Part shown: positions 23,755 through 34,158 of the stretch, piece after piece
Layout of the letters: every line of letters begins with the position of its first letter
Position numbering within the stretch: position 1 is the first letter of the stretch
NCBI GenBank assembly: GCA_949126835.1
Contig: OX421492.1
Location: forward strand, 44,227,498-44,291,497
Direction of reading: 5' to 3'
Source of the DNA: Anisus vortex
Lineage: Eukaryota; Mollusca; Gastropoda; Planorbidae
Length of the DNA: 64,000 bases
Position numbers and translations under genes: made by a program
The notes under the pieces: generated by a model
Told to the model about the DNA's origin: nothing
The model's database searches: none
What the model saw: only the letters and a program-made list of their open reading frames with translations

Positions 23755-24060
23755 CATTATACATACATACATCATGATGCATCATCATACACACGCATAT
23801 GATCATACATGCACATATTATCATACATACACAAAATCATACATACACACATTATCAAACATACACACATTATCATACATACACACATTATCAAATATAC
23901 TCACATTATCATACATACACACATCATCAAACATACACACATTATCATACATAAACACATTAAAATACTTACCCACATTAACATACATACACACATTAAC
24001 AAACATACACACATTATCTTACATACACAGACATTAACATATATACACACATTATCGTGA
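23755..24060. repeat. 18-bp CATA-type minisatellite, left block
   Basis: Unit ATTATCATACATACACAC, about 16 copies with small variants. Same unit and orientation as the array at 26166-26920. The RTE-like LINE remnant lies between them. Confidence 0.93.
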
Positions 24061-24401
24061 TATTATGACCAAACCATCTGAGCTTTCATCGTTTTACGGT
24101 TGAAAGGAGTGCCTCCTGTTTCCCCGCCAGATTATGGACCTGGAGCAAGACAATTTCATTAATTTTTCTTTCTTGATAGCGTATTACTAGCATTTGTTCT
24201 CAAAGGTCTGAATTCTTCTCTAAGCCTCTACATTCACCGTCCAACTTTCGCAGCAATATAAAAAACGGAAAGTACCAGTGATGAGTATAATTTTATTTTC
24301 TCTGGGAAGCTGATATTGCTTTTCCATAGTTTGACCATGACGGAGGTGGTCAGGCTAAGTCGAAGTTCTATTTCCTTTATCAATCTTCCATCTCTAGTTG
24401 G

Positions 24402-24449
24402 AGTTGACCCTAGGTATTTGAATGTGAGTTGACCCTAGGTATTTGAATA
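24402..24449. repeat. 24-bp direct duplication in the LINE thumb region
   Basis: GAGTTGACCCTAGGTATTTG occurs twice in a row. It falls in the LINE stretch for FKYLGST. Confidence 0.88.
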
Positions 24450-25126
24450 TTTCAACCTCTTCCAAAATGTGGCCGTTGAGTTTTATGAGTTGTCTCCGCC
24501 GCTAATGAATATTTTATTTTTTTCTGTGCTGATTTCCCTACCAACAGATTTAGCTGCAGCATCTGAAGGTGAAGGTCTTTTACCTGGTCAGCATTTTCTC
24601 CAATAAGGTCTTTATCGTCAGCAAACCTGAGATTAGAAATGGGTCGTCCATTTAAGGTCAGGCTTGGTGTAAAACTCCTTAAATTTTCCATCATACTATG
24701 TTCCAGGAATATATAGAATACAACTGGACAGAGAATGCACTCTTGGCGAACTCCTATAGATATCCTGAAGTATTCCCAAAATTTGTTGTTCAGGAGAACT
24801 GCGCTGCTTGCCTTAGTAGATAGAACTTTAATAACATCGATGATATTTTTATCTATATAGAATTGGCTTACCAATTGCCACAAGCCATCATGCCACACGC
24901 GATCAAAATTTCTTTTTGAAATCAATGAAGTAGTTTATCAGCAGTTTTTGGTATTGAAGGCGCTTTTCGTTCGAAATTCTAATGTTAAATATTTGTTCGA
25001 CAGTGCTTCTGCCATCTCTGAAAACAGCCTGTTCTTCAGAGATAATTTTTTCCGATTCCCTTTTAAGCCAGTTCAGTATCATTCTTAACATTATTTTGCT
25101 TGGGTGACTGTTTGTTCAGTAGTTTT

Positions 25127-25312
25127 GGCACTGTTTTATGTGTTCTTATTTAGGTAGAGGAATGATTAAAGATTGGCTCCATTCTGTGGCACTGTTTTAT
25201 GTTTCCTTATTTAGGTAGAGGAATGATTGGGAGGATTGGCTCCATTCTGTGGCACTGTTTTATGTTTCCTTATTTAGATAGAGGAATGATTAAGGATTAA
25301 ATCCATTCTGTG
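25127..25312. repeat. About 61-bp tandem triplication inside the LINE
   Basis: Unit GGCACTGTTTTATGTTTCCT, TATTTAGGTAGAGGAATGAT, followed by TGGCTCCATTCTGT; copies are 61-63 bp. The unit covers the SQSLIIPLP codons of the RT finger, so LINE coding sequence was copied. Confidence 0.9.
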
Positions 25313-25687
25313 GGTCATTTGATTTTATTACCAGATTTTCTGACATAGTGCCCTCATCCATTTTTTATTTGTTGGCCGTCATGCTTAATTAATGCTGCTG
25401 GTTGTCAATCCCAGGATACTTTCATCCCTTAGTGATCTTATTGCCTCATCTACTTCTGTCTCTAGTATTGGAGAATTACCTATCTCTCTATTGTCCCAAA
25501 GTGTGTTGTTTATTAAGTTGTAACTATGGCATATTGTGTGGTTGTAGAGACCCTTACATTATTCTATCCATCTTTCAAAAATATCTGTTAGAGGGGAGCC
25601 TTTACTATCTTCAATTACAGTTAATCAAGTTTTTTTGTATTAGTTTTTTCAACGTTTCAAATGCTTTCTTAATATTGCCGTCTTTTA

Positions 25688-26085
25688 AACTACTATCACT
25701 ATTGTTACATAGTTCAGTGCTACTATCACTATTGTTACATTGCTCAGTGCTACTATCACTATTGTTACATTGTTCAGTGCTACTATCACTATTGTTACAT
25801 TGTTCAGTGCTACTATCACTATTGTTACATTGTTCAGTGCTACTATCACTATTGTTACATAGTTCAGTGCTACTATCACTATTGTTACATTGTTCAGTGC
25901 TACTATCACTATTGTTACATAGTTCAGTGCTACTATCACTATTGTTACATAGTTCAGTGCTACTATCACTATTGTTACATAGTTCAGTGCTACTATCACT
26001 ATTGTTACATAGTTCAGTGCTACTATCACTATTGTTACATAGTTCAGTGCTACTATCACTATTGTTACATTGTTCAGTGCTCCAT
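25688..26085. repeat. 30-bp minisatellite expanded in frame inside the LINE ORF (about 13 copies)
   Basis: Unit AGTGCTACTATCACTATTGT, TACATAGTTC (variants TTGTTC, TTGCTC). On the minus strand it encodes STELCNNSDS or STEQCNNSDS. The frame continues on both sides into LINE sequence (SSHKEW before, SLKDGNIKKAFETLKK after), so a ten-codon piece of the LINE expanded with the frame kept. The 203-residue minus frame and the 266-residue plus frame are products of this repeat. Confidence 0.93.
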
Positions 26086-26165
26086 TCCTTGTGTGAACTC
26101 TTTATTTTGGAACGTATTTGTTTGTTAATTGATCTGTATTCCTCGGTTGACAAAGGATTAGTTCC

Positions 26166-26920
26166 TTTCTTCCTTATCATACAAACGCACATATTATCAT
26201 AAATACACACATTTTTATACATTCACACATTATCATACATGCAGACACTATCATACATAGATATAATATTATCATACATGCACACATTATCATACATACA
26301 CACATTATCATACATACACACACTATCATACATACATACACTATTATACATAGATATAATAGTGTCATACATACACACAGTATCATACATACACACACTA
26401 TCATACATACATACACTATTATACATAGATATAATAGTGTCATACATACACACATTATCATACATACACACACTATCATACATACATACACTATTATACA
26501 TAGATATAATAGTGTCATACATACACACATTATCATACATACACACATTATCATACATACATACAATATTATACATAGATATAATAGTGTCATACATACA
26601 CACATTATCATACATATACACACTATCATACATACGCACATTATCATACATACACATTATCATACATGCAGACACTATCATACATAGATATAATATTGTC
26701 ATACATGCACACATTATCATACATACACACATTATCATACATACACACATTATCATACATACACACACTATCATACATACATACACTATTATACATAGAT
26801 ATAATAGTGTCATACATACACACATTATCATACATATACACACTATCATACATACGCACATTATCATACATACACATTATCATACATGCACACGTTATCA
26901 TACATACATACTTTACTTGG
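26166..26920. repeat. 18/19-bp CATA-type minisatellite, right block, with higher-order repeat
   Basis: Unit ATTATCATACATACACAC, punctuated by TACATAGATATAATAGTGTC. The punctuated block of about 90-110 bp is repeated about six times. All frames on both strands are long and open for want of stop-making variants; they are not genes. Confidence 0.93.
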
Positions 26921-27754
26921 CCATATGAAACAATTACATAATAAACCATGTCTTTAAATGATTTTAAAAACTTCGATCCAACACATTGAAAGCAAATAAT
27001 GGAGTCCTTGATTTACAATTCATTCATAAAGTGAAATATTAAGAATAAGCCAATAAGTTCTTACCTTTATACACCCATCTCCTGCATAAGTATGTCCATG
27101 TAATTAGTCAAGTGTTAACTAACGTATTGTCTGCTACTCTGACGTTTTATAACAGCATGGAATCTGATTTCCCCACCCTCTGCCTCCTAGGAACCACCAA
27201 CACCTGTCTGTTAAAGCTCAACCACAGAGAAAGGAGGCCGTTGAGCAAGGGCGGATAATTCGACTACATGGCGTGTTATTTCAGGCATGTTGTGAAGTCC
27301 CCTTAGCCCAGGGTTAAATGTTCGCTCCTCACGTACATTGTATTTCTCGAACCAAAAGCTCGTTATGACGTCATGCAATTAATTGATATACTGCATCAGT
27401 GGGACGTCAATTGAATTACACGTCATGACATTTTGATAGCGTCATCTACATAAATCGATGTCCATATTGTGAATGAAGCTGGTCCAATTGTGTGATTTAG
27501 AATTAAGCCTCACATTAAAGTATGATTGTAATGCTATTGAAAAAAAAAACTAGGCTTTATGTTATTGTTTATGGGTCTTTTCAATATCAGACGTGGCTCT
27601 TTGTGCAAATCAATGAAATTCGAATCTTGTATTCCCAAACAAAGACATTTAAATTAATACTTTTTAATGGTTTTAATGCACACACTAATTAAACTCGTAC
27701 CGTTCTAAATAGTAGACCTTTTATATTTTATAGACTATAATAAGCCACAAAAAA
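26921..27754. other. Unassigned, more complex sequence
   Basis: One of the few stretches with normal base complexity and no repeat. I recognise no exon or transposon motif. Between 27360 and 27450 there are several ACGTCA/TGACGTCA-type sites (27366, 27402, 27420), which resemble CRE half-sites but are not evidence of a promoter. Confidence 0.4.
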
Positions 27755-28470
27755 AGCTGTGTCTATTTCTTGATTTACCGATAGTTATGTCTTGTGTCCA
27801 TTTCTTGATTTACCAATAGTTATGTCTTGTGTCTATTTCTTGATTATACGATAGTTATGTCTTGTGTCTATTTCTTGATTATACGATAGTTATGTCTTGT
27901 GTCTATTTCTTGATTATACGATAGTTATGACGTGTGTCTATTTCTTGATTATACGATAGTTATGTCCTGTGTCTATTGCTTGATTATACGATAGTTATGT
28001 CTTGTGTCCATTTCTTGATTTACCAATAGTTATGTCTTGTGTCTATTGCTTGATTATACGATAGTTATGTCTTGTGTCTATTTCTTGATTATACGATAGT
28101 TATGTCTTGTGTCTATTTCTTGATTATACGATAGTTATGACGTGTGTCTATTTCTTGATTATACGATAGTTATGTCTTGTGTCTATTGCTTGATTATACG
28201 ATAATTATGTCTTGTGTCTATTGCTTGATTATACGATAGTTATGTCTTGTGTCTATTGCTTGATTATACGATAGTTATGTCTTGTGTCTATTGCTTGATT
28301 ATACGATAGTTATGTCTTGTGTCTATTTCTTGATTATACGATAATTATGTCTTGTGTCTATTGCTTGATTATACGATAGTTATGTCTTGTGTCTATTTCT
28401 TGATTATACGATAATTATGTCTTGTGTCTATTGCTTGATTATACGATAGTTATGTCTTGTGTCTATTTTT
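27755..28470. repeat. 35-bp minisatellite (about 20 copies)
   Basis: Unit TGTCTATTTCTTGATTATAC, GATAGTTATGTCTTG. Variants TTGCTTG and GATAATTATG are spread in an order suggesting a two- or three-unit higher repeat. Confidence 0.95.
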
Positions 28471-28479
28471 TTACCTAGT

Positions 28480-29518
28480 GGTGTTCAGTGTTTATTTTTG
28501 AATTAATGGTGTCTGTTGTAGTGTTGTCTGGTGTCTATTTCTTGATGTAGTGTTGTCTGGTGTCTATTTCTTGACTAAGTGGTGTCTGGTGTCTATTTCT
28601 TGACTAAGTGGTGTCTGGTGTCTATTTCTTGACTAAGTGGTGTCTGGTGTCTATTTCTTGATGTAGTGTTGTCTGGTGTCTATGTCTTGACTAAGTGGTG
28701 TCTGGTGTCTATTTCCTGACGTAGTGGTGTCTGGTGTCTGTTTCCTGACTAAGTGGTGTCTGGTGTCTGTTTCCTGACGTAGTGGTGTTTGCTGTCTATT
28801 TCTTGATGAGTGGTGTCAGGTGTCTATTTCCTGACGTAGTGGGGTCTGGTGTCTATTTCTTGACTAAGTGGAGTCTGGTGTCTAGTTCTTGACTAAGTGG
28901 AGTCTGGTGTCTATTTCTTGACTAAGTGGTGTCTGGTGTCTATTTCTTGACTAAGTGGTGTCTTGTGTCTATTTCTTAATGTAGTGTTGTCTGGTGTCTA
29001 TTTCTTGACTATATGGTGTCTGGTGTATATTTCTTGAATAAGTTGTGTCTTGTGTCTATTTCTTAATGTAGTGTTGTCTGGTGTCTATTTCTTGACTATA
29101 TGGTGTCTGGTGTCTATTTCTTGACTAATTGGAGTCTGGTGTCTATTTCTTGACTAAGTGGTGTCTGGTGTCTATTTCCTGACTAAGTGGTGTCTGGTGT
29201 TTATTTCTTGACTAAGTGGTGTCTGGTGTTTATTTCTTGACTAAGTGGTGTCGGGTGTCTATTTCTTGACTAAGTGTTGTCTGGTGTCTATTTCTTGACT
29301 ATATGGTGTCTGGTGTCTATTTCTTGAATAAGTTGTGTCTTGTGTCTATTTCTTAATGTAGTGTTGTCTGGTGTCTTTTTCTTGACTATATGGTGTCTGG
29401 TGTCTATTTCTTGACTAAGTGGAGTCTGGTGTCTATTTCTTGACTAAGTGGTGTCTGGTGTCTATTTCTTGACTAAGTGGTGTCTGGTGTTTATTTCTTG
29501 ACTAAGTGCTGTCTTTGT
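28480..29518. repeat. 29-bp minisatellite (about 35 copies)
   Basis: Unit TGTCTATTTCTTGACTAAGT, GGTGTCTGG. It shares TGTCTATTTCTTGA with the preceding 35-bp array, so the two are probably successive derivatives of one unit. Confidence 0.95.
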
Positions 29519-29914
29519 GTAAAGTGTTTTTAAAAACAATAATGTGTTCATTTCGTTCCTCGTCATCTAGTGAAGTTCAAATTTGGTCAACGCCATCATC
29601 TGTCGATAGGAACTATCGCTAGTCGCGTGTTCTATAGGTCCCAGCTGACTTATCTTTATTAGTCTGCGGTTGTCCCCTGCGTCTACAAAAATGATATTTC
29701 AGAATCAAGAAGAAATAGGAATGGACGGAAGAAAAGTTATACAATGCTTTTCTCTTTTTTTGAAATATATATAACAATTCGGTTTTGGCTTAAATACGAG
29801 AGAAAAATCGAAATGGTGACAAAAAACAAATATTCAAATATTGTTGGTTTTCGTTATACAAAATACTGTCATTGGATTTAATATTTACGTAAAGAAATGT
29901 TCTACTTTCTAGAC
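29519..29914. other. Unassigned spacer
   Basis: No feature recognised. Confidence 0.35.
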
Positions 29915-30935
29915 ATTATTTATCTGCTTACACAACATTAGTCTGCCTACACATTATGTATCTGCTTACACATTATTTGTCTGCCTACACACTATTTATC
30001 TGCTTAAACGTTTTTTGGCTGCCTACACATTATTTATCTGCTTACACAACATTAGTCTGCCTACACATTATGTATCTGCTTACACATTATTTTTCTGCCT
30101 ACAAATTATTTTGTCTGCCTAAAATATTATTTTGTTTGCTTGCACATTATTTGTCTGCCTACACATTATTTGTCTGCTTCCACATTATTGTCTGCCTACA
30201 CATTATTCGTCTGCCTAAAATACCATTTTGGTTATTTATCTGTCTACATATTATTTGTCTGCCTAAACATTATTCGTCTGCCTAAAATACCATTTTGGTT
30301 TTCTTGCACATTATTTGTCTGCCTACATATTATTTGTCTGCCTACATATTATTTGTCTGCCTACATATTATTTGTCTGCCTACACATTATTTGTCTGCCT
30401 ACACATTATTTGTCTGCCTACACATTATTTGTCTGCCTACACATTATTTGTCTGCCTACACATTATTTGTCTGCCTACACATTATTTGTCTACCTACACT
30501 TTATTCGTGTGTCTAAAATATTATTTTGTTTGCTTGCACATTATTTGCCTGCCTACACATTATTTGTCTGCCTACACATTATTTATCTGCTTACACATTA
30601 TTTGTCTACCTAAACTTTATTCGTATGTCTAAAATATTATTTTGTTTGCTTACACATTATTTGTCTGCTTACACATTATTTGTCTGCTTACACATTATTT
30701 GTCTGCCTACACATTATTTATCTGCCTACACATTATTTTTCTGCTTACACATTATTTGTCTGCTTACACATTATTTTTCTGCTTACACACGATTTGTCTG
30801 CCTACACATTATTTTTCTGCCTACACATTATTTTTATGCCTACATTCTATTTATCTGCTTACACATTATTTGTCGGCTTACACATTATTCGTCTGCGTAA
30901 AATATTATTTTTCTGCCTACACATTATTGGTTTGT
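29915..30935. repeat. 19-bp minisatellite (about 52 copies)
   Basis: Unit ATTATTTGTCTGCCTACAC with CTTACAC and CTAAAATATTATTTTG variants. Bases 30300-30490 are almost pure. Long plus-strand frames (HIICLPTHYLSAYTLFVCL type) result from a period of 57 bases, three units. They are not protein genes. Confidence 0.95.
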
Positions 30936-32229
30936 TGCATCGATGTTTTTTTTAAAATTATTTATTTAATAGCAAGGGTATTAACTTATGTCCTTCTTTT
31001 CACCAGCTTTGATTATCTCCACTTGAGTTTAATTTTTTTCTCCAAGGGTATCACAGATTGTAGCCTAAATGTTTGCATAAAATATGAGGGGAAGTAATAA
31101 GTGTAACCGGGCGACACATGAGTTTAGGGTCTTGCAACACTTGTAGCACAGGCATTTGAAAGTAAAATGTCTTTAAATATGTAGAGAGGTTACATTTTGA
31201 ACAGAAATATCTATTGTTCTGCTGAAACGGTTTCTTATCTTCCAATACATTAAATAATAGAAAATGTGAGTAAATTAAGAGCTCCTAAACTTGTGAAGTA
31301 AAATGTTTTAAAAAGCATACATGATGTGATGTTTACATTAGATATATTGATGGTCTCTACAGCAAGGGGGACAGCACTCCAGTGTTGTCAATGCTCGCTA
31401 ACAAATAACCAAATGACGTCATAGATAATCGTTATAAACTTGAATAAGGATTATTTTCAGGGGGGCATAAGAAATGTTTGGCCCATGTTTCTTGTATTCC
31501 CCAAATTAATTGTTTCTTACAGACAAAACCAGATCTATAAATTATGTCATTTGAATCAATAGAAGGTATTGACGCACAAATCAACAAGATGATACAAAGT
31601 TTCATTTCCACAGTCTAATGTATCATTTTTAAAAACAACAGTCTCTTGTTTCCTGGTAGTTAATGATATTTTTTTTTTAAATAATGTCATCCCATATTGT
31701 TGTTTTTTATTTGTTCAATAGTGGCAGAAAGAAAGGTTAAATTAATTGAGTTGGAAATTTGTATCTACTGAACGTATTGGCAACGATTGACCCAACCATA
31801 AAGTATGTGATCGATAGTGTTGCCTGAATCATAATCTATGAAGTTGTCTGGTCAGAGCGAGCCAAAAGCAATTTTCTAGCACTACTCCAGGGATCACAGA
31901 TTAAGCTGTGCCGAGTTTTGAGACAGTGCCGCTTCAATCGGCCCCAGGTGACATGGAAATGAAATCTGCCTCATATTCCCAGTCTGGCCGTGAGTTGGAC
32001 GTGAGTTATTGCCCCTGTAATCTATGACACGCCATCTGACTATCAAGGCAATAAGTTGTTGGAAAATACATTTTAGGATTCAAACTTAGGCACACGTTGA
32101 AATATTACAAGTTGAAGACACAAACAAAGCAAATAAATGGTAATATAATATTTTTTAAAACATTTTAGGACATTCCAATTCTTCATAAAATTTAGTCTAC
32201 ATTTGTAGATCTATACAGTTAAATAAAAG
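30936..32229. other. Unassigned, mostly unique sequence
   Basis: About 1.3 kb without repeat structure. I looked for exons and found no family motif. Bases 31780-32040 have a more even base composition than their surroundings but no open frame of note. Confidence 0.4.
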
Positions 32230-32735
32230 CTCGTGTTAGGCTTACAATATACATAATATCTGTGGTGTGTTTTGGGTGTGTGGAAATGTGTGGTGTGTGT
32301 GGTGGAATATGTGGTTTGTGTAAGAAGAATGTGAAGTGTATGTTTGGGGGAATATATGTGGTGTGTGGGGAGAAATATGTGGTGTATGTGTGTGGGCATA
32401 ATATGTGGTGTATGTGAGTGGAAATATATATAGAGTGTATGGGATAAACGTGTAACCTGTGTGTTAGAATGTGTGGTATGTGGGGATTTGTGGTGTGTAT
32501 AGGAATATTTGGTGTGTGGGGAATATATGTGGTGGTGTGTGTGGGGAATTTATAGTGTGTGTGTGAATATTTGGTGTATATATTTTGTGTTTGTGGGGGA
32601 AATGTGTGGTGTGTGTGTGTGTGAATATATGTGGTGTGTAGGTGGAAAATGTGGTGTGTGATAATATATGTGGTGTGTGGGGGGAATTGTGTGGTGTGTG
32701 TGTGGGATGTGTGCTGAGTGTGTGTACTCGTTCTT
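32230..32735. repeat. Degenerate GT-rich repeat
   Basis: Repeated ATATGTGGTGTGTGTGGGGA-like text with an irregular 18-25 base spacing. It ends at 32725. Confidence 0.85.
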
Positions 32736-32774
32736 CATTACATGGGGCACTAAGACCCTATTAATGTTTTTTTG

Positions 32775-33530
32775 TAAAACTAGGACCCTTCAACTATGTA
32801 TATTGCTAGGCACTACTGCCCCCGCTAGAACCTTCATCTATGTATATTGCTAGGCACTACTGCCCCCGCTAGAACCTTCATCTATGCATATTGCTAGGGA
32901 CTACTGCCCCACTAAAACTCTTCATCTATGTATATTGCTAGAGACTACTGCCCCCAACTAGAACCCTTCAACTATGTATATTGCTAGAGACTACTGCCCC
33001 CGCTACAACCCTTCAAAGGCCTTCAACTATGTATTTTGCTAAGGACTACTGCCCTCAACTAGGACCCTTCATCTATGTATATTGCTAGGGACTACTGCCC
33101 CCGCTAGAACCCTTCAAAGGCCTTCAACTATGTATTTTGATAAGGACTACTGCCCTCAACTAGGACCCTTCATCTATGTATATTGCTAGGGACTACTGCC
33201 CCACGAGAACTCTTCATCTATGTATATTGCTAGGGACTACTGCCCCCAACCAGGACCCTTCATTTATGTATATTGCTAGGGACTACTGCCCCACGAGAAC
33301 TCTTCATCTATGTATTTTGCAAAGGACTACTGCCCCCAACTAGGACCCTTCAACTATGTATATTGCTGGAGACTACTGCCCCCGCTAGAACCCTTCAACT
33401 ATGTATTTTGCTAAGGACTACTGCCCCCAACTAGGACCCTTCAACTATGTATATTGCTGGAGACTACTGCCCCCACTAGAACCCTTTAACTATGTATATT
33501 GATAACGACTACTGCCCCCAACTAGGACGT
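32775..33530. repeat. About 45-bp minisatellite (about 16 copies)
   Basis: Unit GACTACTGCCCCCGCTAGAA, CCCTTCAACTATGTATATTG, CTAGG. A longer variant with an extra CTTCAAAGG is present twice (33010-33060 and 33110-33160). It stands about 0.4 kb downstream of the legumain stop codon. Confidence 0.93.
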
Positions 33531-33848
33531 ACAATTTGTAGATTGAACCTTGCCGCGTGATTTATTAATACAATTCGATCTATAGATCTGATAATACATT
33601 AGCTTGATTAATTAGCCACGGGGATTATGTTGCATCAAACATTCTAACACACAAACACACAGAGACACACACAATCATCCAACATCAAATTCAGACATTA
33701 AAGAAGTGTTTTGTCCCCTTTCAATTTGATTTTTTTCATTTTAACCAATTAATGAACGAAATAAAACTACATATTCACAAACCTATATATTTTGTCTTTA
33801 GTATTAAAGAAAAAAAAAACTTCGTTTAGTTAAAAAATAAAAAAAAGC
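33531..33848. other. Unassigned spacer downstream of legumain
   Basis: AT-rich, with a short CA-rich stretch at 33650-33675. No feature recognised. Confidence 0.35.
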
Positions 33849-33854
33849 TTTATT
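33849..33854 (-). terminator. Poly(A) signal of legumain
   Basis: AATAAA on the minus strand, about 58 bases past the TAA stop, followed by a T-rich stretch. It implies a 3' UTR of roughly 75-90 bases. Confidence 0.75.
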
Positions 33855-33911
33855 TACAAACAAACAAACACCTTCATTTGCTTTAGACTAACATTTCAAT
33901 GAGACTGTCAA

Positions 33912-34158
33912 TTACACATGGCACATTGGGTTTACACCTACAGCTGCTTCCAGGGCAGAAATGATTTTATTTTGTGGGTTATGATTACATACATTGACCA
34001 GCAGATAGAGTTTACGTAGGGCAAGGTCATTGTTGGTGAGGTTAATGTTGGGGCATAGGGAAATCAAAGTATCGACTGCCATCTCATAACAATCCCATTC
34101 CTCTATGTCTTCATGTTTTTTCATGATCAGACTGTATAACTGGTTCTCTGGAACTTCG
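33912..34158 (-). CDS. LGMN: Legumain exon 5 (residues 357-438), C-terminal stabilisation domain
   Basis: Acceptor TTTCCTCAG, then [41 protein letters not shown] and the C-terminal PMCHV, then TAA. The four cysteines match the pairs that stabilise the prodomain in vertebrate legumain. Confidence 0.94.

Larger units (their letters stand above)
24062..26178 (-). pseudogene. RTE-like LINE remnant with internal tandem expansions
   Basis: Minus-strand reading, 5' to 3': EYRSINKQIRSKIKSSHKEW (26150-26090), an expanded 10-residue repeat, LKDGNIKKAFETLKKLIQKN, ILETEVDEAIRSLRD (about 25460), then SQSLIIPLPK repeated by duplication, NWLKRESEKIISEEQ, RDGRSTVEQIFNIRI, FDRVWHDGLW, GVRQECILCP, NLRFADD (catalytic box), LEEVEIFKYLGST, SFPEKIKLYSSLVLS, and GKQEALLSTVKR with KLRWFGH at the end. 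Order and motifs fit the RT and C-terminal part of RTE-type ORF2. The endonuclease is missing. Frameshifts (for example near 24910), stops and three tandem duplications kill the gene. Both ends pass straight into CATA-type arrays. Confidence 0.85.

Noticed and set aside
25402..26202. 266-codon plus-strand frame with LLLHSSVLLS repeats
   Set aside because: It is antisense to the RTE-like LINE and its 30-bp expansion. LINE motifs are read clearly on the minus strand.
26177..26928. Overlapping open frames of 150-230 codons on both strands
   Set aside because: All arise from the CATA minisatellite, which has few stop-making words in any frame. Open frames on both strands at once argue against coding.
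30140..31097. Plus-strand frames of about 150 residues rich in HIICLPTHYLSAYTL
   Set aside because: Three frames give the same repeat because the 19-bp unit shifts frame each time. This is a tandem repeat, not a membrane protein.
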